Shown in pieces: positions 8,881-19,190 of a stretch of DNA of 64,000 nucleotides. The notes beneath the pieces were generated by a model, which ran no database searches, was not told where the DNA came from, and saw only the letters and a program-made list of their open reading frames with translations. The position numbers were made by a program, and so were the translations under genes. Source of the stretch: Steroidobacter gossypii (GTDB taxonomy: Bacteria; Pseudomonadota; Gammaproteobacteria; Steroidobacterales; Steroidobacteraceae); contig NZ_JAEVLS010000003.1 in the NCBI RefSeq assembly GCF_016801985.1, positions 372,001 through 436,000 on the forward strand, given 5' to 3'. Numbering within the stretch: position 1 is the first letter of the stretch; each line of letters starts with the position of its first letter.

Positions 8881-9888
8881 ATGAAACTCCTTCTCACCGG
8901 AGCCGCCGGCTTCATCGGCTTTCACACCGCTCAGATTCTGCTGGCCCGCGGCGACGAGGTCGTCGGGTTGGACAATCTCAACGACTACTACGATGTGTCG
9001 TTGAAGCAGGCGAGGCTGGCGATCCTGCAGAAGTCGCCGAACTTCCGATTCGTGAAGCTGGACGTGGCGGATCGTGAAGGCATGGCGGCGCTGTTCAAGC
9101 AGGAGAAGTTCCAGCGCGTGATTCATCTCGCCGCGCAGGCCGGCGTGCGCTACTCGATCCAGAATCCGCTGGCCTACATCGACAGCAACGTGGTGGGCTT
9201 TGCGAACATTCTGGAGGGCTGCCGCCACAATGGCGTGGAGCATCTGGTGTATGCATCGACCAGCTCGGTGTACGGCGCCAACACGAAGATGCCATTCTCG
9301 GTGCACCAGAACGTCGATCATCCGTTGTCGTTCTATGCGGCCACCAAGAAGGCCAACGAGCTGATGGCGCACACTTACGCGCATTTGTATCAGCTGCCGG
9401 TGACGGGCCTGCGTTTCTTCACGGTGTATGGTCCCTGGGGCCGCCCCGACATGGCGCTGTTCCTGTTCACCAAGAACATCCTGGCCGGCAAGCCCATCGA
9501 CGTCTTCAACTACGGCAACCATCGCCGCGATTTCACGTACGTAGACGACATCGCGCAGGGCGTGGTGCGCGCCATGGATCGCGTGGCGCAGCCGAACCCG
9601 AACTGGAGCGGCGATGCGCCGGATCCAGGCACCAGCAAGGCGCCTTACCGGCTCTACAACATCGGCAACAACGCGCCGGTGGAGCTGATGCGCTACATCG
9701 AGTGCATCGAGACCAACCTGGGCAAGAAGGCCGAGAAAAACCTGCTGCCGCTGCAGGCGGGCGACGTGCCGGATACGTTCGCGGACGTGGCCGATCTGGT
9801 GCAGGCCGTGGGCTACAAGCCGGCCACGCCGGTGGAAGAGGGTGTGCGTCGCTTCATCGAGTGGTACGTCGGCTACTACGGCAAGTAG
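8881..9888 (+). CDS. UDP-glucuronate 4-epimerase family (CapI-like) NAD-dependent epimerase
   Basis: Short-chain dehydrogenase of 335 aa that interconverts UDP-glucuronate and UDP-galacturonate in characterised relatives. Features are the NAD motif [11 protein letters not shown], the family-specific [24 protein letters not shown], the catalytic [10 protein letters not shown] (Tyr-x3-Lys), [15 protein letters not shown] and [11 protein letters not shown]. The start ATG 8881 follows the preceding T-rich stretch and begins directly with the Rossmann strand. Given the upstream UDP-HexNAc dehydrogenase, an N-acetylated uronate could be the real substrate; that is inference. Confidence 0.87.
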   Translation: MKLLLTGAAGFIGFHTAQILLARGDEVVGLDNLNDYYDVSLKQARLAILQKSPNFRFVKLDVADREGMAALFKQEKFQRVIHLAAQAGVRYSIQNPLAYIDSNVVGFANILEGCRHNGVEHLVYASTSSVYGANTKMPFSVHQNVDHPLSFYAATKKANELMAHTYAHLYQLPVTGLRFFTVYGPWGRPDMALFLFTKNILAGKPIDVFNYGNHRRDFTYVDDIAQGVVRAMDRVAQPNPNWSGDAPDPGTSKAPYRLYNIGNNAPVELMRYIECIETNLGKKAEKNLLPLQAGDVPDTFADVADLVQAVGYKPATPVEEGVRRFIEWYVGYYGK

Positions 9889-9976
9889 CCGCCCACAAGA
9901 GCTTCACCCTGCGTTCTCGGTGAGGTAGCCTCCGGCACCATTGCCGTGCCGAACAGCTACCTCAGGAGGATTTCCC

Positions 9977-11623
9977 ATGACGCCAGCGAACACGACGCCT
10001 GAGTGGCAGGCGCTCGAAGCACACGCGGCGAGCATGCGAGATCGGCACCTGCGCGATCTGTTCGCGAGCGATCCACAGCGCGCGGTCAACTTCTCGCGCA
10101 CCTCCGAGCTCAACCTGCTGTTCGATTTTTCCAGGCAGCGCGTAGACGCCGAAACGTTGCGCCTGCTGATCGCGCTCGCCGATGCGCGCGGCTTGCGCGG
10201 CCGCATCGACGCGATGTTCAGCGGCGAAAAAATCAACACCACCGAGAACCGCGCGGTGTTGCACACCGCTTTGCGCAATCGCACCGATCGGCCCATCCTG
10301 GTCGACGGTCAGGACGTGATGCCCGAGGTGCGCGCGAGCCTCGAGAAGATGCGCACCTTCGTCGAAGGCATTCACGGCGGCCGCATCCACGGCCACACCG
10401 GCAAGACCTTCACCGACATCGTCAACATCGGCATCGGCGGCTCCGATCTCGGCATCGTGATGGCCACCGAGGCGCTCGCCAGATATCGCAACCGCAATCT
10501 GCGTCTGCACTGCGTCTCCAACATCGACGGCGTGCAGCTCGGCGATGTGCTGGAAAAAGTCGATGCGGCGCGCACGCTGTTCGTCGTGTGTTCCAAAACA
10601 TTCTCGACGCTGGAAACGCTCACCAACGCGAAACTGGCGCGGCAATGGATCGTCGATCGGCTGGGCGAGGGCGCGCCGGCGCGGCACTTCGCGGCGGTGT
10701 CCACCAACAGCAAGGCCATGGACGCGTTCCTGATTCCGCCGCAGAACCGCTTTACGATGTGGGACTGGGTCGGCGGACGCTATTCGGTGTGGTCGGCCGT
10801 GGGCCTGTCGGTGGCGCTGGCGCTCGGCATGGATCAATTCGAGCTGATGCTCGAAGGCGGCCACGAGCTGGACGAGCACTTCCGCAGCGCGCCGTTTGAA
10901 AACAATCTGCCGGTGTTGATGGGCCTGCTCGGCGTCTGGAATCGCAACTTCCTCGGGCTCGATTCGCTCGCGGTGCTGCCTTATGACCAGCGACTGCATC
11001 GCTTCCCGGCGTACCTGCAACAGCTGGAGATGGAGTCCAACGGCAAGCGCGTGACGTTGCAGGGCGAGGCGCTAAGTTATGACAGCGGCGCGGTGCTGTG
11101 GGGCGAGCCGGGCTCGAACGCACAACATTCGTTCTTTCAGTTGTTGCATCAGGGCACGGCGCGCGTGGCGCTGGACTTCATCGCGCCGGTGAATGCCTCG
11201 AGCCCATTTCAACAACAGCAAAACCTGGCGCTGGCGAACTGCTTCGCCCAGGCCCAGGCGTTCGCCTTCGGCCAGACCGAGACGCAAGTGCGTCAGGACC
11301 TGGAGGCCAAGGGCGTCAGCGAAGCCGAGATCGCTCGGCTCATTCCTCACAAACTGCACACCGGCAACCGCCCCAGCACCGTGATCCTGTTCCCGCGGCT
11401 CGGGCCCAAGACCCTCGGCCGCCTGATCTCGCTCTACGAGCACAAGGTGTTCACCCAGAGCGTGATCTGGGGCATCAACGCCTTCGATCAGTGGGGCGTG
11501 GAGCTTGGCAAGAAACTGGCGGACTCGCTCACGCCGGCGCTGGAGAAGCCGGCGGACGCGGCGGCGGGAGCTGAACCGGCGCTGAAGAATCTGCTGCAAC
11601 ATGTAGCGAAGTGGCGGGATTAG
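9977..11623 (+). CDS. pgi: Glucose-6-phosphate isomerase
   Basis: Interconverts glucose-6-phosphate and fructose-6-phosphate; here it also feeds the mannose/GDP-mannose branch (ManB, ManC, Gmd). The 548-aa length is standard. Recognised segments: NIGIGGSDLGIVMATEAL, SKTFSTLETLTNAK, MWDWVGGRYSVWSAVGL and the terminal signature around VIWGINAFDQWGVELGK. A clear Shine-Dalgarno AGGAGG lies 6-7 bp ahead of the ATG at 9977, which settles the start over an upstream in-frame ATG. Its position inside a polysaccharide region suggests co-regulation with sugar nucleotide supply. Confidence 0.96.
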   Translation: MTPANTTPEWQALEAHAASMRDRHLRDLFASDPQRAVNFSRTSELNLLFDFSRQRVDAETLRLLIALADARGLRGRIDAMFSGEKINTTENRAVLHTALRNRTDRPILVDGQDVMPEVRASLEKMRTFVEGIHGGRIHGHTGKTFTDIVNIGIGGSDLGIVMATEALARYRNRNLRLHCVSNIDGVQLGDVLEKVDAARTLFVVCSKTFSTLETLTNAKLARQWIVDRLGEGAPARHFAAVSTNSKAMDAFLIPPQNRFTMWDWVGGRYSVWSAVGLSVALALGMDQFELMLEGGHELDEHFRSAPFENNLPVLMGLLGVWNRNFLGLDSLAVLPYDQRLHRFPAYLQQLEMESNGKRVTLQGEALSYDSGAVLWGEPGSNAQHSFFQLLHQGTARVALDFIAPVNASSPFQQQQNLALANCFAQAQAFAFGQTETQVRQDLEAKGVSEAEIARLIPHKLHTGNRPSTVILFPRLGPKTLGRLISLYEHKVFTQSVIWGINAFDQWGVELGKKLADSLTPALEKPADAAAGAEPALKNLLQHVAKWRD

Positions 11624-11731
11624 GCGACAGGGTCACGCCGCGCGCGCCTGGGTTCACCGACGTTTTTTCACGGCTGTTTGCATTAGAATGCGCGCGGGCC
11701 TGGCCCGTACGTCTACGTTGTGAGGTTTTGT

Positions 11732-12820
11732 TTGGTCAAGAAGGCTTTGATCACGGGAATCACCGGCCAGGATGGCGCCTACCTGGCTGAGCTGCTGCTC
11801 GGCAAGGGTTACGAGGTGCATGGAATCAAGCGCCGTGCGTCCTCGTTCAACACGGATCGCATCGATCACCTGTACCAGGACCCGCACGAAGCCAACGTCA
11901 AGTTGTTCCTGCACTACGGCGATCTCACCGATGCCACCAACTTGATCCGCATCATCCAGCAGGTGCAGCCCGACGAGATCTACAACCTGGCCGCGCAGAG
12001 CCACGTCGCCGTGTCGTTCGAGACTCCGGAGTACACGGCAAACTCGGACGCGCTGGGCACGCTGCGCATCCTCGAAGCCATTCGCATCCTCGGGCTGGAG
12101 AAGAAGACGCGCTTCTATCAAGCCTCCACCTCCGAGATGTACGGGCAGGTTCAAGAGGTGCCGCAGAAGGAAACGACGCCGTTCTATCCACGCTCGCCCT
12201 ACGGCGCCGCCAAGGTGTATGGCTACTGGATCACGGTGAACTACCGTGAGGCCTACGGCATCTACGCGTGTAATGGCATCCTGTTCAATCATGAATCGCC
12301 GATTCGTGGCGAGACGTTTGTCACTCGCAAGATCACTCGCGGCCTGGCCCGCATCAAGGAAGGCCTGCAGGACGCTGTGTACCTCGGCAATCTTGATTCG
12401 CTGCGCGACTGGGGTCACGCCCGCGACTACGTCAAGGCTCAGTGGCTGATGTTGCAGCAGAGCGAGCCGGAGGATTTCGTCATCGCTACGGGCGAACAGC
12501 ATTCGGTGCGGGAGTTCGTGGAGAAAGCCGGCGCGGTGTTGGGCATGAACATCGAATGGCGCGGGCAGGGCGTGGACGAGCAGGGCGTCGATCTGAGCTC
12601 GGGGCGCACCGTCGTGCGCATCGACCGTCGTTACTTCCGGCCGACCGAAGTCGATACGCTGCTCGGCGATCCCAGCAAGGCGCGACAGAAGCTCGGCTGG
12701 CGCGCCGAGACGAGCTTCGGGGAGCTGGTGAAAGATATGGTGGAGGCCGACCTGGATGCGGCGCGCCGGGATGCCCTGGTGGCGCGCGAAGGTTTCCGCA
12801 CCTATCAGCGCCACGAATAA
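11732..12820 (+). CDS. gmd: GDP-mannose 4,6-dehydratase (copy 1)
   Basis: Converts GDP-D-mannose to GDP-4-keto-6-deoxy-mannose, the first step to GDP-L-fucose. About 362 aa with [45 protein letters not shown], the catalytic [15 protein letters not shown], and [16 protein letters not shown]. No good ATG exists. A TTG at 11732 preceded by GTGAGG at about 7 bp gives MVKKALITG, matching the family start; GTG at 11720 is the alternative. It is followed 15 bp later by fcl, forming a GDP-fucose pair. A second gmd lies at 46306. Confidence 0.94.
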   Translation: MVKKALITGITGQDGAYLAELLLGKGYEVHGIKRRASSFNTDRIDHLYQDPHEANVKLFLHYGDLTDATNLIRIIQQVQPDEIYNLAAQSHVAVSFETPEYTANSDALGTLRILEAIRILGLEKKTRFYQASTSEMYGQVQEVPQKETTPFYPRSPYGAAKVYGYWITVNYREAYGIYACNGILFNHESPIRGETFVTRKITRGLARIKEGLQDAVYLGNLDSLRDWGHARDYVKAQWLMLQQSEPEDFVIATGEQHSVREFVEKAGAVLGMNIEWRGQGVDEQGVDLSSGRTVVRIDRRYFRPTEVDTLLGDPSKARQKLGWRAETSFGELVKDMVEADLDAARRDALVAREGFRTYQRHE

Positions 12821-12835
12821 CAGGCCATCCGTTTC

Positions 12836-13777
12836 ATGAACAAAGACGCGAGCATCTTCATCGCCGGTCATCGCGGGCTCGTCGGCAGCGCCATCGTGCG
12901 TCGACTGCAAGCCGACGGTTATTCCAATCTGCTGTCGCGCTCGCGCGCTGAGTTGGATCTGTGCAATCAGGCCGCGGTGAATGAGTTCTTCGCCAGGCAC
13001 CGGCCCCAGTACGTGTTCCTGGCCGCCGCCCGCGTCGGCGGCATCCACGCCAACAGCACCTTTCCCGCTGACTTCATCCGCGACAACCTGCAAGTCCAGA
13101 CCAACGTGATCGACTCGGCCTATCGGCACGGCACGAGCAAGCTGCTGTTCCTGGGCTCCAGCTGCATCTACCCGAAACATGCGCCACAGCCGATGCCGGA
13201 GGACTGTCTGCTCAGCGGGCCGCTAGAGCCGACCAACGAGTGGTACGCGGTCGCCAAGATCGCCGGTTTGAAGATGTGCCAGGCCTACCGGCGCCAGTAC
13301 GGTTTCAACGCCATCTCCATCATGCCGACCAATCTGTATGGGCCCGGCGACAACTTCGATCTGCAAAATTCGCATGTGCTGCCGGCGCTGATCCGGAAGT
13401 TTCACGAGGCCAAGGTGCGGGGCGAGCAGGAGGTGGTGGTGTGGGGCACCGGCACGCCGCGACGGGAATTCCTGCACGTCGACGATCTGGCCGACGCATG
13501 TTTATTTCTCATGCAGCGCTATGACGGCGAGCAGTTGATCAACGCCGGCTGGGGCGAGGATGTATCGATCCGGGAGCTGGCCGGCATCGTGCAGGACGTC
13601 ACGGGTTTCCAGGGCGAGCTGCGGCTGGATACATCCAAGCCGGACGGGACTCCGCGCAAACTGCTGGATGTGACAAGGCTCAAGGCGCAGGGCTGGGCGC
13701 CAAGAATTCCCTTGCGCGAAGGCATCGCCATGACATATGAATGGTTCCTGAAGCACCAAGCCGATTACCGTCACTGA
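12836..13777 (+). CDS. fcl: GDP-L-fucose synthase
   Basis: Bifunctional 3,5-epimerase/4-reductase producing GDP-L-fucose from the Gmd product. The 313-aa protein shows the NADPH motif [48 protein letters not shown], the catalytic [18 protein letters not shown] (Tyr-x3-Lys), and [12 protein letters not shown]. It is immediately downstream of gmd copy 1. The fucosyltransferase that would use the product is encoded at 19191, so synthesis and use of fucose are in one cluster. Confidence 0.95.
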   Translation: MNKDASIFIAGHRGLVGSAIVRRLQADGYSNLLSRSRAELDLCNQAAVNEFFARHRPQYVFLAAARVGGIHANSTFPADFIRDNLQVQTNVIDSAYRHGTSKLLFLGSSCIYPKHAPQPMPEDCLLSGPLEPTNEWYAVAKIAGLKMCQAYRRQYGFNAISIMPTNLYGPGDNFDLQNSHVLPALIRKFHEAKVRGEQEVVVWGTGTPRREFLHVDDLADACLFLMQRYDGEQLINAGWGEDVSIRELAGIVQDVTGFQGELRLDTSKPDGTPRKLLDVTRLKAQGWAPRIPLREGIAMTYEWFLKHQADYRH

Positions 13778-13902
13778 TGCCGTCGCAGTAAAAAGCGCGC
13801 GGCAGGCGCTTGCGCGCGCCCACAATCAATCGCATCCCTGCAACGATCTGTGTAAACTTGCCGCCCTCGTCGCAGGGAACACCATTCGTCAAAGCGGCCT
13901 TG

Positions 13903-16839
13903 ATGTTTAGATCCAGATTTGCCACCCATCCTCTGCGGTGGGCCGCCATCGCCCTGTGCATGCTGTTCAGCGTCGGTTGGCTGTCGCCTGCGTTCGCGCA
14001 GACGCCCAGCGCCGATCAGATCGAAATGTTCCAGAACATGACGCCGGAGCAGCAGCAGGCCATTCTCGAGGCCATGGGCGGCAGCGGCTCATCGTCATCA
14101 TCGTTCCCCCGTAACAGCGGCGTCCGTTCGGATCGTCGGCTGGAGTTTCCGCAAACCGTCCGCCCGCGTCGCGCCGCCGAGGATGAGGATTCGGAAGCGA
14201 CCACTGCGACGGGCGCGCCTCGGCCGCGCCGCCTGAAAGGTGGCGATACCGTGCTGCTGACGATGGAAGTCCGGCAGTACAAGCGCCGCGCTCCGGAGAT
14301 CGAGGAACGTGAGCGCCGCGAGCGGGAGCAGAGCCAGGCAACGATGCCGGGCGGCCGACAGATGCAACTGCCTCAAGGCGCCGGGCAGAACGGCGCGGCG
14401 GGCTCTCAGCAGCCCTCGATCGAGCCGCTGGAGCGCTCGCTCGAGGAGATCGGGCGGCTGGACAGCATTCGCGAACGAGTCCTGCGTCGCAATCCATATA
14501 AGCTCGACAAGTGGGGCATTTTGAACGTGCCGGAGCTCGGCCCCATCCCACTGGCCGGGCTGACCGCCGAGGAGGCGACGCAACGGCTGGCCTCGGAGTT
14601 GAGTCTGGCCGAGTTCATCGTGAGTGTGGTGCAGCTGCCGCTCAAACCGATGGGCACCGAGGCGCTCAAGCCGTTTGGCTACGACCTGTTCGCCGGCACG
14701 ACTTCGACCTTTGCACCCGCCACCGACGTGCCCGTGCCAGCGGAGTACGTGATCGGCCCCGGCGATGCTTTGCAGGTGCAGCTGATCGGCAGCACCAAGG
14801 GCCGCTATTCGCTGGTGGTCGGCCGCGACGGTCAGATCAATTTCCCCGAGCTCGGCCCGATCACGGTCAGCGGCCGACGCTTCGACGACGTGCGTCGCGA
14901 TCTGGAAGGCCGCGTGCGCGAGCAAATGATCGGCACCCAGGTCAGCGTCAACATGGGCGAGCTGCGCTCCATCCGCGTGTTCGTGCTGGGCGACGCGGAA
15001 ACGCCGGGCTCTTACACGGTCAGCGGCCTGTCCACCATCACCAATGCGCTGTTCTTCAGCGGCGGTGTGAAGAAGATCGGTTCGTTGCGCAACGTGCAGT
15101 TGAAGCGGGCAGGCCGCACGGTCGTCACCCTGGACCTGTACGACCTGCTGCTGAACGGCGACACCAGCAGCGACGTGCGGCTGTTGCCGGGAGACGTGAT
15201 CTTCATTCCACCGGTGGGCGCGACGGTGGGCCTGGCCGGTGAAGTGCGGCGCCCCGCCATCTATGAATTGAAGAACGAAACCACGACTGCGCAACTGTTG
15301 CAGCTGGGCGGCGGTCTGTTGCCCGAAGCGGATCCCACGCTCGCCACCCTGGAACGTGTTAACGAGCAGCGCCAGCGGGTGACCGTGGGGGTGAATCTGG
15401 CGTCCGCGGAAGGCAAGAGCCGCACCCTGCAAAGTGGCGATACCTTGCGCGTCCCCTCGATCCGCCCGACCCTGGAAGAGTCGGTGGTGATCTCGGGTCA
15501 TCTGCATCGACCCGGCGAATATCAATATCGGCCCGGCATGCGCCTGACCGATGTGCTGCCGACGCTGGACGAGCTGCAGCCCAATGCCGATCAGCGCTAT
15601 ATCCTGGTGCGTCGTGAGATACCGAGCGATCGAGGCATTCGCGTGTTCTCGGCCGATCTGGAGCAGGCCCTCAACAATCCCAACAGCGCCGCCAATTTCG
15701 AGCTCGCGCCGCGCGATCACATCTACGTTTTCGATCGCGAGTCGGGACGTGATCGCATCATCGAGCCCCTGCTGCGCGAGCTGCGCATGCAATCTCGAAT
15801 CGACGAGCCGAGCCTGGAAGTGAAGATCGCCGGCAAGGTCAAGGTGCCCGGGACTTATCCGCTCGAGCCGGGAATGCGCGTCACCGACCTGCTGCGCGCG
15901 GGTGGCAGTCTCGACGAAGCTGCGTACGGCGCGCAGGCCGAGCTCATGCGCTACGAGGTCGGGAGCAACGGCGCGCGACAAGCCGAATTGATCGAAATCG
16001 ATTTGCGACAGGCCTTGAACGGCGATCCGTCGGCCAACCTGGCGCTGCGTCCGTTCGACTACCTGGTCATCAAGGAAGTGCCGCAGTGGGCCTCGCAGGA
16101 AGAAGTCGAGATTCGCGGCGAAGTTCGTTTCCCCGGGCGCTATCCCATCCACCGCGGTGAAACGCTGCGCTCGGTGATGGCTCGCGCCGGCGGCCTGACG
16201 GATCTGGCCTTTGCCGAGGGCGCGGTGTTCACGCGTGAGGAGCTCAAAGAGCGCGAGCGCAAACAGTTGGCGACGCTGGCCACCCGCATGGAGTCGGATC
16301 TGGCCCAGGCGTCGCTCATGGCTGCGCAGGAAACCGGCAAGGATGCGGGCCAGGCGCTCGCGGTCGGGCAATCCCTGTTGGCAGGATTGCGCAATGCCAA
16401 GCCCGTCGGACGTCTGGTCATCGACCTCAATCGGACCACCGGCGCGCGGCCCGGCTCCGAGCACGACATCGTTCTGAAAGACGGCGATACGTTGCTGATC
16501 CCGCGGGTCACGCAGGAAGTCACGGTCATCGGCGAAGTGCAGAGCGCAACCTCGCATCTGTACCGAGCGGAGCTCGGACGTGACGACTACGTGGCTATGA
16601 GTGGTGGAGTCACGCCGCGCGCGGATGAGGACCGGGTCTATGTCGTCAGGGCGGATGGCAGCGTGGTGACCCGTTCTGGCGGTGCGTGGTTCAACGGCGG
16701 TGGCGTGGCCATCAAGCCTGGCGACACCGTGGTCGTGCCACTGGATACGGAGCGTATGCGCCCGCTGCCTTTCTGGAGCGCGGTCACCTCCATCATTTAC
16801 AACCTGGCCATCTCGGCGGCCGCCGTGAACTCCTTCTGA
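13903..16839 (+). CDS. Large multi-SLBB polysaccharide export protein
   Basis: Periplasmic/outer-membrane export protein related to Wza/KpsD, 978 aa, far longer than Wza (about 380 aa). A type I signal peptide ends near residue 32 (SPAFA-QT), with no lipobox Cys. A linker of about 230 residues with a charged, Gln-rich stretch follows. Then comes a polysaccharide-export domain (YVIGPGDALQVQLIGSTKG) and a series of SLBB-like units, each with a VxGxVxxPGxY pattern: FVLGDAETPGSYTV, GLAGEVRRPAIYEL, VISGHLHRPGEYQY, IAGKVKVPGTYPL, IRGEVRFPGRYPI, VIGEVQSATSHLY. It is followed directly by a Wzz gene. ATG 13903 is chosen because it starts the signal peptide. Confidence 0.88.
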   Translation: MFRSRFATHPLRWAAIALCMLFSVGWLSPAFAQTPSADQIEMFQNMTPEQQQAILEAMGGSGSSSSSFPRNSGVRSDRRLEFPQTVRPRRAAEDEDSEATTATGAPRPRRLKGGDTVLLTMEVRQYKRRAPEIEERERREREQSQATMPGGRQMQLPQGAGQNGAAGSQQPSIEPLERSLEEIGRLDSIRERVLRRNPYKLDKWGILNVPELGPIPLAGLTAEEATQRLASELSLAEFIVSVVQLPLKPMGTEALKPFGYDLFAGTTSTFAPATDVPVPAEYVIGPGDALQVQLIGSTKGRYSLVVGRDGQINFPELGPITVSGRRFDDVRRDLEGRVREQMIGTQVSVNMGELRSIRVFVLGDAETPGSYTVSGLSTITNALFFSGGVKKIGSLRNVQLKRAGRTVVTLDLYDLLLNGDTSSDVRLLPGDVIFIPPVGATVGLAGEVRRPAIYELKNETTTAQLLQLGGGLLPEADPTLATLERVNEQRQRVTVGVNLASAEGKSRTLQSGDTLRVPSIRPTLEESVVISGHLHRPGEYQYRPGMRLTDVLPTLDELQPNADQRYILVRREIPSDRGIRVFSADLEQALNNPNSAANFELAPRDHIYVFDRESGRDRIIEPLLRELRMQSRIDEPSLEVKIAGKVKVPGTYPLEPGMRVTDLLRAGGSLDEAAYGAQAELMRYEVGSNGARQAELIEIDLRQALNGDPSANLALRPFDYLVIKEVPQWASQEEVEIRGEVRFPGRYPIHRGETLRSVMARAGGLTDLAFAEGAVFTREELKERERKQLATLATRMESDLAQASLMAAQETGKDAGQALAVGQSLLAGLRNAKPVGRLVIDLNRTTGARPGSEHDIVLKDGDTLLIPRVTQEVTVIGEVQSATSHLYRAELGRDDYVAMSGGVTPRADEDRVYVVRADGSVVTRSGGAWFNGGGVAIKPGDTVVVPLDTERMRPLPFWSAVTSIIYNLAISAAAVNSF

Positions 16840-16856
16840 CGAAGGAGGCGATGAGC

Positions 16857-17798
16857 ATGCATGGCGCGGTGGACGGCACGATCCGTAATACCCAGGGACC
16901 TGCCGGTGCACGAGAGGATTCTGTGACGACAGCAGGGCGTGACGAGGTGACGTTGCAGGAATTGATTGCGATCCTGTGGCGGGGTAAATGGGTCATCATC
17001 GCCACCACGATCGTGTTCGCGGTCGCGGCGGGCGTGATCGCATCGGTGCTGCCCAAGAAATATACGGCGACCGTCACCGTGTCTCCGGTGAGCAACAAGA
17101 GCGGTCGCAGCGACAAGATGGGCTCGCTGGCGTCCTCGCTGGGAGGTTTTGCCGCGATGGCGGGCATCACGCTGGGCGCGGACAACGACAAGGCCGAGAC
17201 CATCGCGGTGTTGCAGTCGGACGTGCTGACTCAGCAGTACATCGAAGACAACGACCTGTTGCCGGTGCTGTTCGAGAAGAAATGGGACGCCGCCAATCGC
17301 AAGTGGCGCACCGATCCGGAGGACACGCCAACGCTGTGGAAAGCGAACGAGTTCTTCGACAAGCGCGTCCGCTCCGTGGTCGAGGATCGCAAGAGCGGAA
17401 TGGTGACCCTCAAGATCGTCTGGACCGATCCGGAGCTGGCGGCCCGCTGGGCCAATGGCATGATCAAGGTCACCAACGACTACCTGCGCAACAAGGCGAT
17501 CGTCGAGTCCGAGCGGCACATCGAATATCTGAGCGAGCAGGCCCAGAAGACCGACATCGTGCAGGTGCGCTCGGCAATCTACTCGGTGCTGGAATCGGAG
17601 ATCCGTAACGTGATGCTGGCTCGAGGCACCGAGGAGTATGCGTTGCGCGTGATCGATCCTGCCTTCGTGCCCGAGCGCAAGACGTCTCCGCAGCGTCTGC
17701 AATGGGTTGCCGCCGGCTTCGCGGGTGGTCTGTTCCTTTCAGTGTTGGGCTTGTGCGTACGGCATCTGTTGCGGCCACAAAACCGACCGTTGGATTGA
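16857..17798 (+). CDS. Wzz-type chain length determinant protein
   Basis: Inner-membrane polysaccharide co-polymerase controlling glycan length, about 313 aa. A Wzz domain begins with EVTLQELIAILWRGKWVIIATTIVFAVAAG (first membrane helix). The second helix near the C-terminus (LQWVAAGFAGGLFLSVLGLCV) is preceded by a Pro-containing segment FVPERKTSPQR. There is no C-terminal tyrosine-kinase domain. Two ATGs (16851, 16857) lie after a strong AAGGAGG; 16857 has the better 8-bp spacing. It lies 17 bp after the export protein gene and upstream of wzx. Confidence 0.88.
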   Translation: MHGAVDGTIRNTQGPAGAREDSVTTAGRDEVTLQELIAILWRGKWVIIATTIVFAVAAGVIASVLPKKYTATVTVSPVSNKSGRSDKMGSLASSLGGFAAMAGITLGADNDKAETIAVLQSDVLTQQYIEDNDLLPVLFEKKWDAANRKWRTDPEDTPTLWKANEFFDKRVRSVVEDRKSGMVTLKIVWTDPELAARWANGMIKVTNDYLRNKAIVESERHIEYLSEQAQKTDIVQVRSAIYSVLESEIRNVMLARGTEEYALRVIDPAFVPERKTSPQRLQWVAAGFAGGLFLSVLGLCVRHLLRPQNRPLD

Positions 17799-17871
17799 TG
17801 AAAGCGGATGCTGCAAGCCGGCCCGCCGGCACGCTCTTGATTGGCGCCTGCAGCCAAGGGCGGCGAGTGAC

Positions 17872-19143
17872 GTGAGCGTTGGCAAGAACATCGTCGCCAA
17901 CTACTCCGGCGCGCTGATCACTGCCGCCAGCCCGATAATCGCCTTGCCTCTGTACCTGGCCAGCCTGGGTACGCAGCAGTGGGGCCTGGTGAGCTTCGCC
18001 ACCACTCTGGCAACGCTGGTGAGCTTGCTGGAGATCGGCTTGTCCCAGCGCGTGGTTCGCGACCTCACGTTGCTCAGACACCGCGACCTGTCGCAGGCGT
18101 CCCGCGTCTGGCCCGGTCTGGTCGCATACTACTGGGGCATGGGTGCGATCGGCGGTGTCGCGCTGGTCGGCACGAGCCAATGGCTGGTCGAGGGCTGGCT
18201 GCGGGTACCGGCGGATTTGACGGATGCGGCGCTCGCGACCATCTATTTCGCCGCGGTGCTCGCGCTGACGCAGATACCGAATTCGCTTTACCGTAGCGCC
18301 ATGCTGGCGAGCGGGCGGCATGTCGCTCTCAATGTCCAGCTTGCGCTGTTTTCGGTGCTGAAGCACGGAATCGGCGTGGTCGTAGTCATGCGCACTCGCG
18401 ATCTCACGTATCTTTATTTGAGTCACGCGACGATCGGACTGATCGAGCTGGCGGTGCGTGGCTGGTTCGCTGCGCGAGTATTCCGTTTCGCGGGTCCTCG
18501 GCTCGGTATCGATTGGCCCGGCGTCCACGCCGTGATGAGACCCGCGGCCAAGCTGGCTATCGCGGTGATCGCCGGGATCATGGCGCTGCAGGTCGACAAG
18601 GTGTATCTGAGCCGCCTCGTCAGTTTGCATGATCTCGGTGTGTACAGCGTCGCCGCCGCGATCGCGTATGGTTCATTGCAATTGAGTACGCCGCTGATCT
18701 TGTCCGTGGCTCCGACCCTGGCGTTGGCTTCGGTCGATCCGGCCCGGCTGCATGCCTTGTGCAAAAAGCTGCTGGGCGGCGTTTTACTGGTGCTGCTGGC
18801 CGCCGCCGTGGGCTATTTGACCATCGGAGAGTGGCTGGTGCAGCTGTGGCTCAACAACGATGCAACCTTCGCCGAGGTTCGCGATGTGTTGCGTCTGTTG
18901 CTGGTCGGCAGCGCGTTCAATCTCATCTATCAAGTGAGCTATCAGCGCTGGATCGTGCTGGGCCAGAGCCGCCAGATCTTCGTGGTCAACGTGAGCTCGC
19001 TGCTGCTGGCGCTCAGCATGACGCCGTTCCTGATCCATGCCTGGGGCCTGCTCGGCGCGGCGTTTGGCTGGATCGCGAACAATTCGATAGGAATACTCAT
19101 GAACGTCAGGTGGATGTTGCGCAGGTCATGCCGGGCCTCTTGA
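17872..19143 (+). CDS. wzx: Wzx-type oligosaccharide flippase (MATE/MVF-like)
   Basis: Polytopic inner-membrane protein of 423 aa with about 12 hydrophobic segments. It begins VGKNIVANYSGALITAASPIIALPLYLASLGTQQWGL-like, a typical O-antigen flippase opening. It would move the lipid-linked repeat unit to the periplasmic face. The start is a GTG at 17872, just upstream of the conserved N-terminus. Its place between Wzz and the glycosyltransferases, with a Wzy polymerase at 20965, supports a Wzx/Wzy-dependent pathway. Family assignment rests on topology and context rather than strong motifs. Confidence 0.82.
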   Translation: MSVGKNIVANYSGALITAASPIIALPLYLASLGTQQWGLVSFATTLATLVSLLEIGLSQRVVRDLTLLRHRDLSQASRVWPGLVAYYWGMGAIGGVALVGTSQWLVEGWLRVPADLTDAALATIYFAAVLALTQIPNSLYRSAMLASGRHVALNVQLALFSVLKHGIGVVVVMRTRDLTYLYLSHATIGLIELAVRGWFAARVFRFAGPRLGIDWPGVHAVMRPAAKLAIAVIAGIMALQVDKVYLSRLVSLHDLGVYSVAAAIAYGSLQLSTPLILSVAPTLALASVDPARLHALCKKLLGGVLLVLLAAAVGYLTIGEWLVQLWLNNDATFAEVRDVLRLLLVGSAFNLIYQVSYQRWIVLGQSRQIFVVNVSSLLLALSMTPFLIHAWGLLGAAFGWIANNSIGILMNVRWMLRRSCRAS

Positions 19144-19190
19144 AACGTATGTGTGGAACTTTCTTCCCGCGAGTCGGGCGTTAGCACATC

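Noticed and set aside
14098-16911. 937-codon open frame on the minus strand opposite the large export protein
   Set aside because: It mirrors the codon-position bias of the plus-strand gene, is rich in His/Arg/Gln without any recognisable domain, and has no ribosome site. The plus-strand SLBB gene explains the region.
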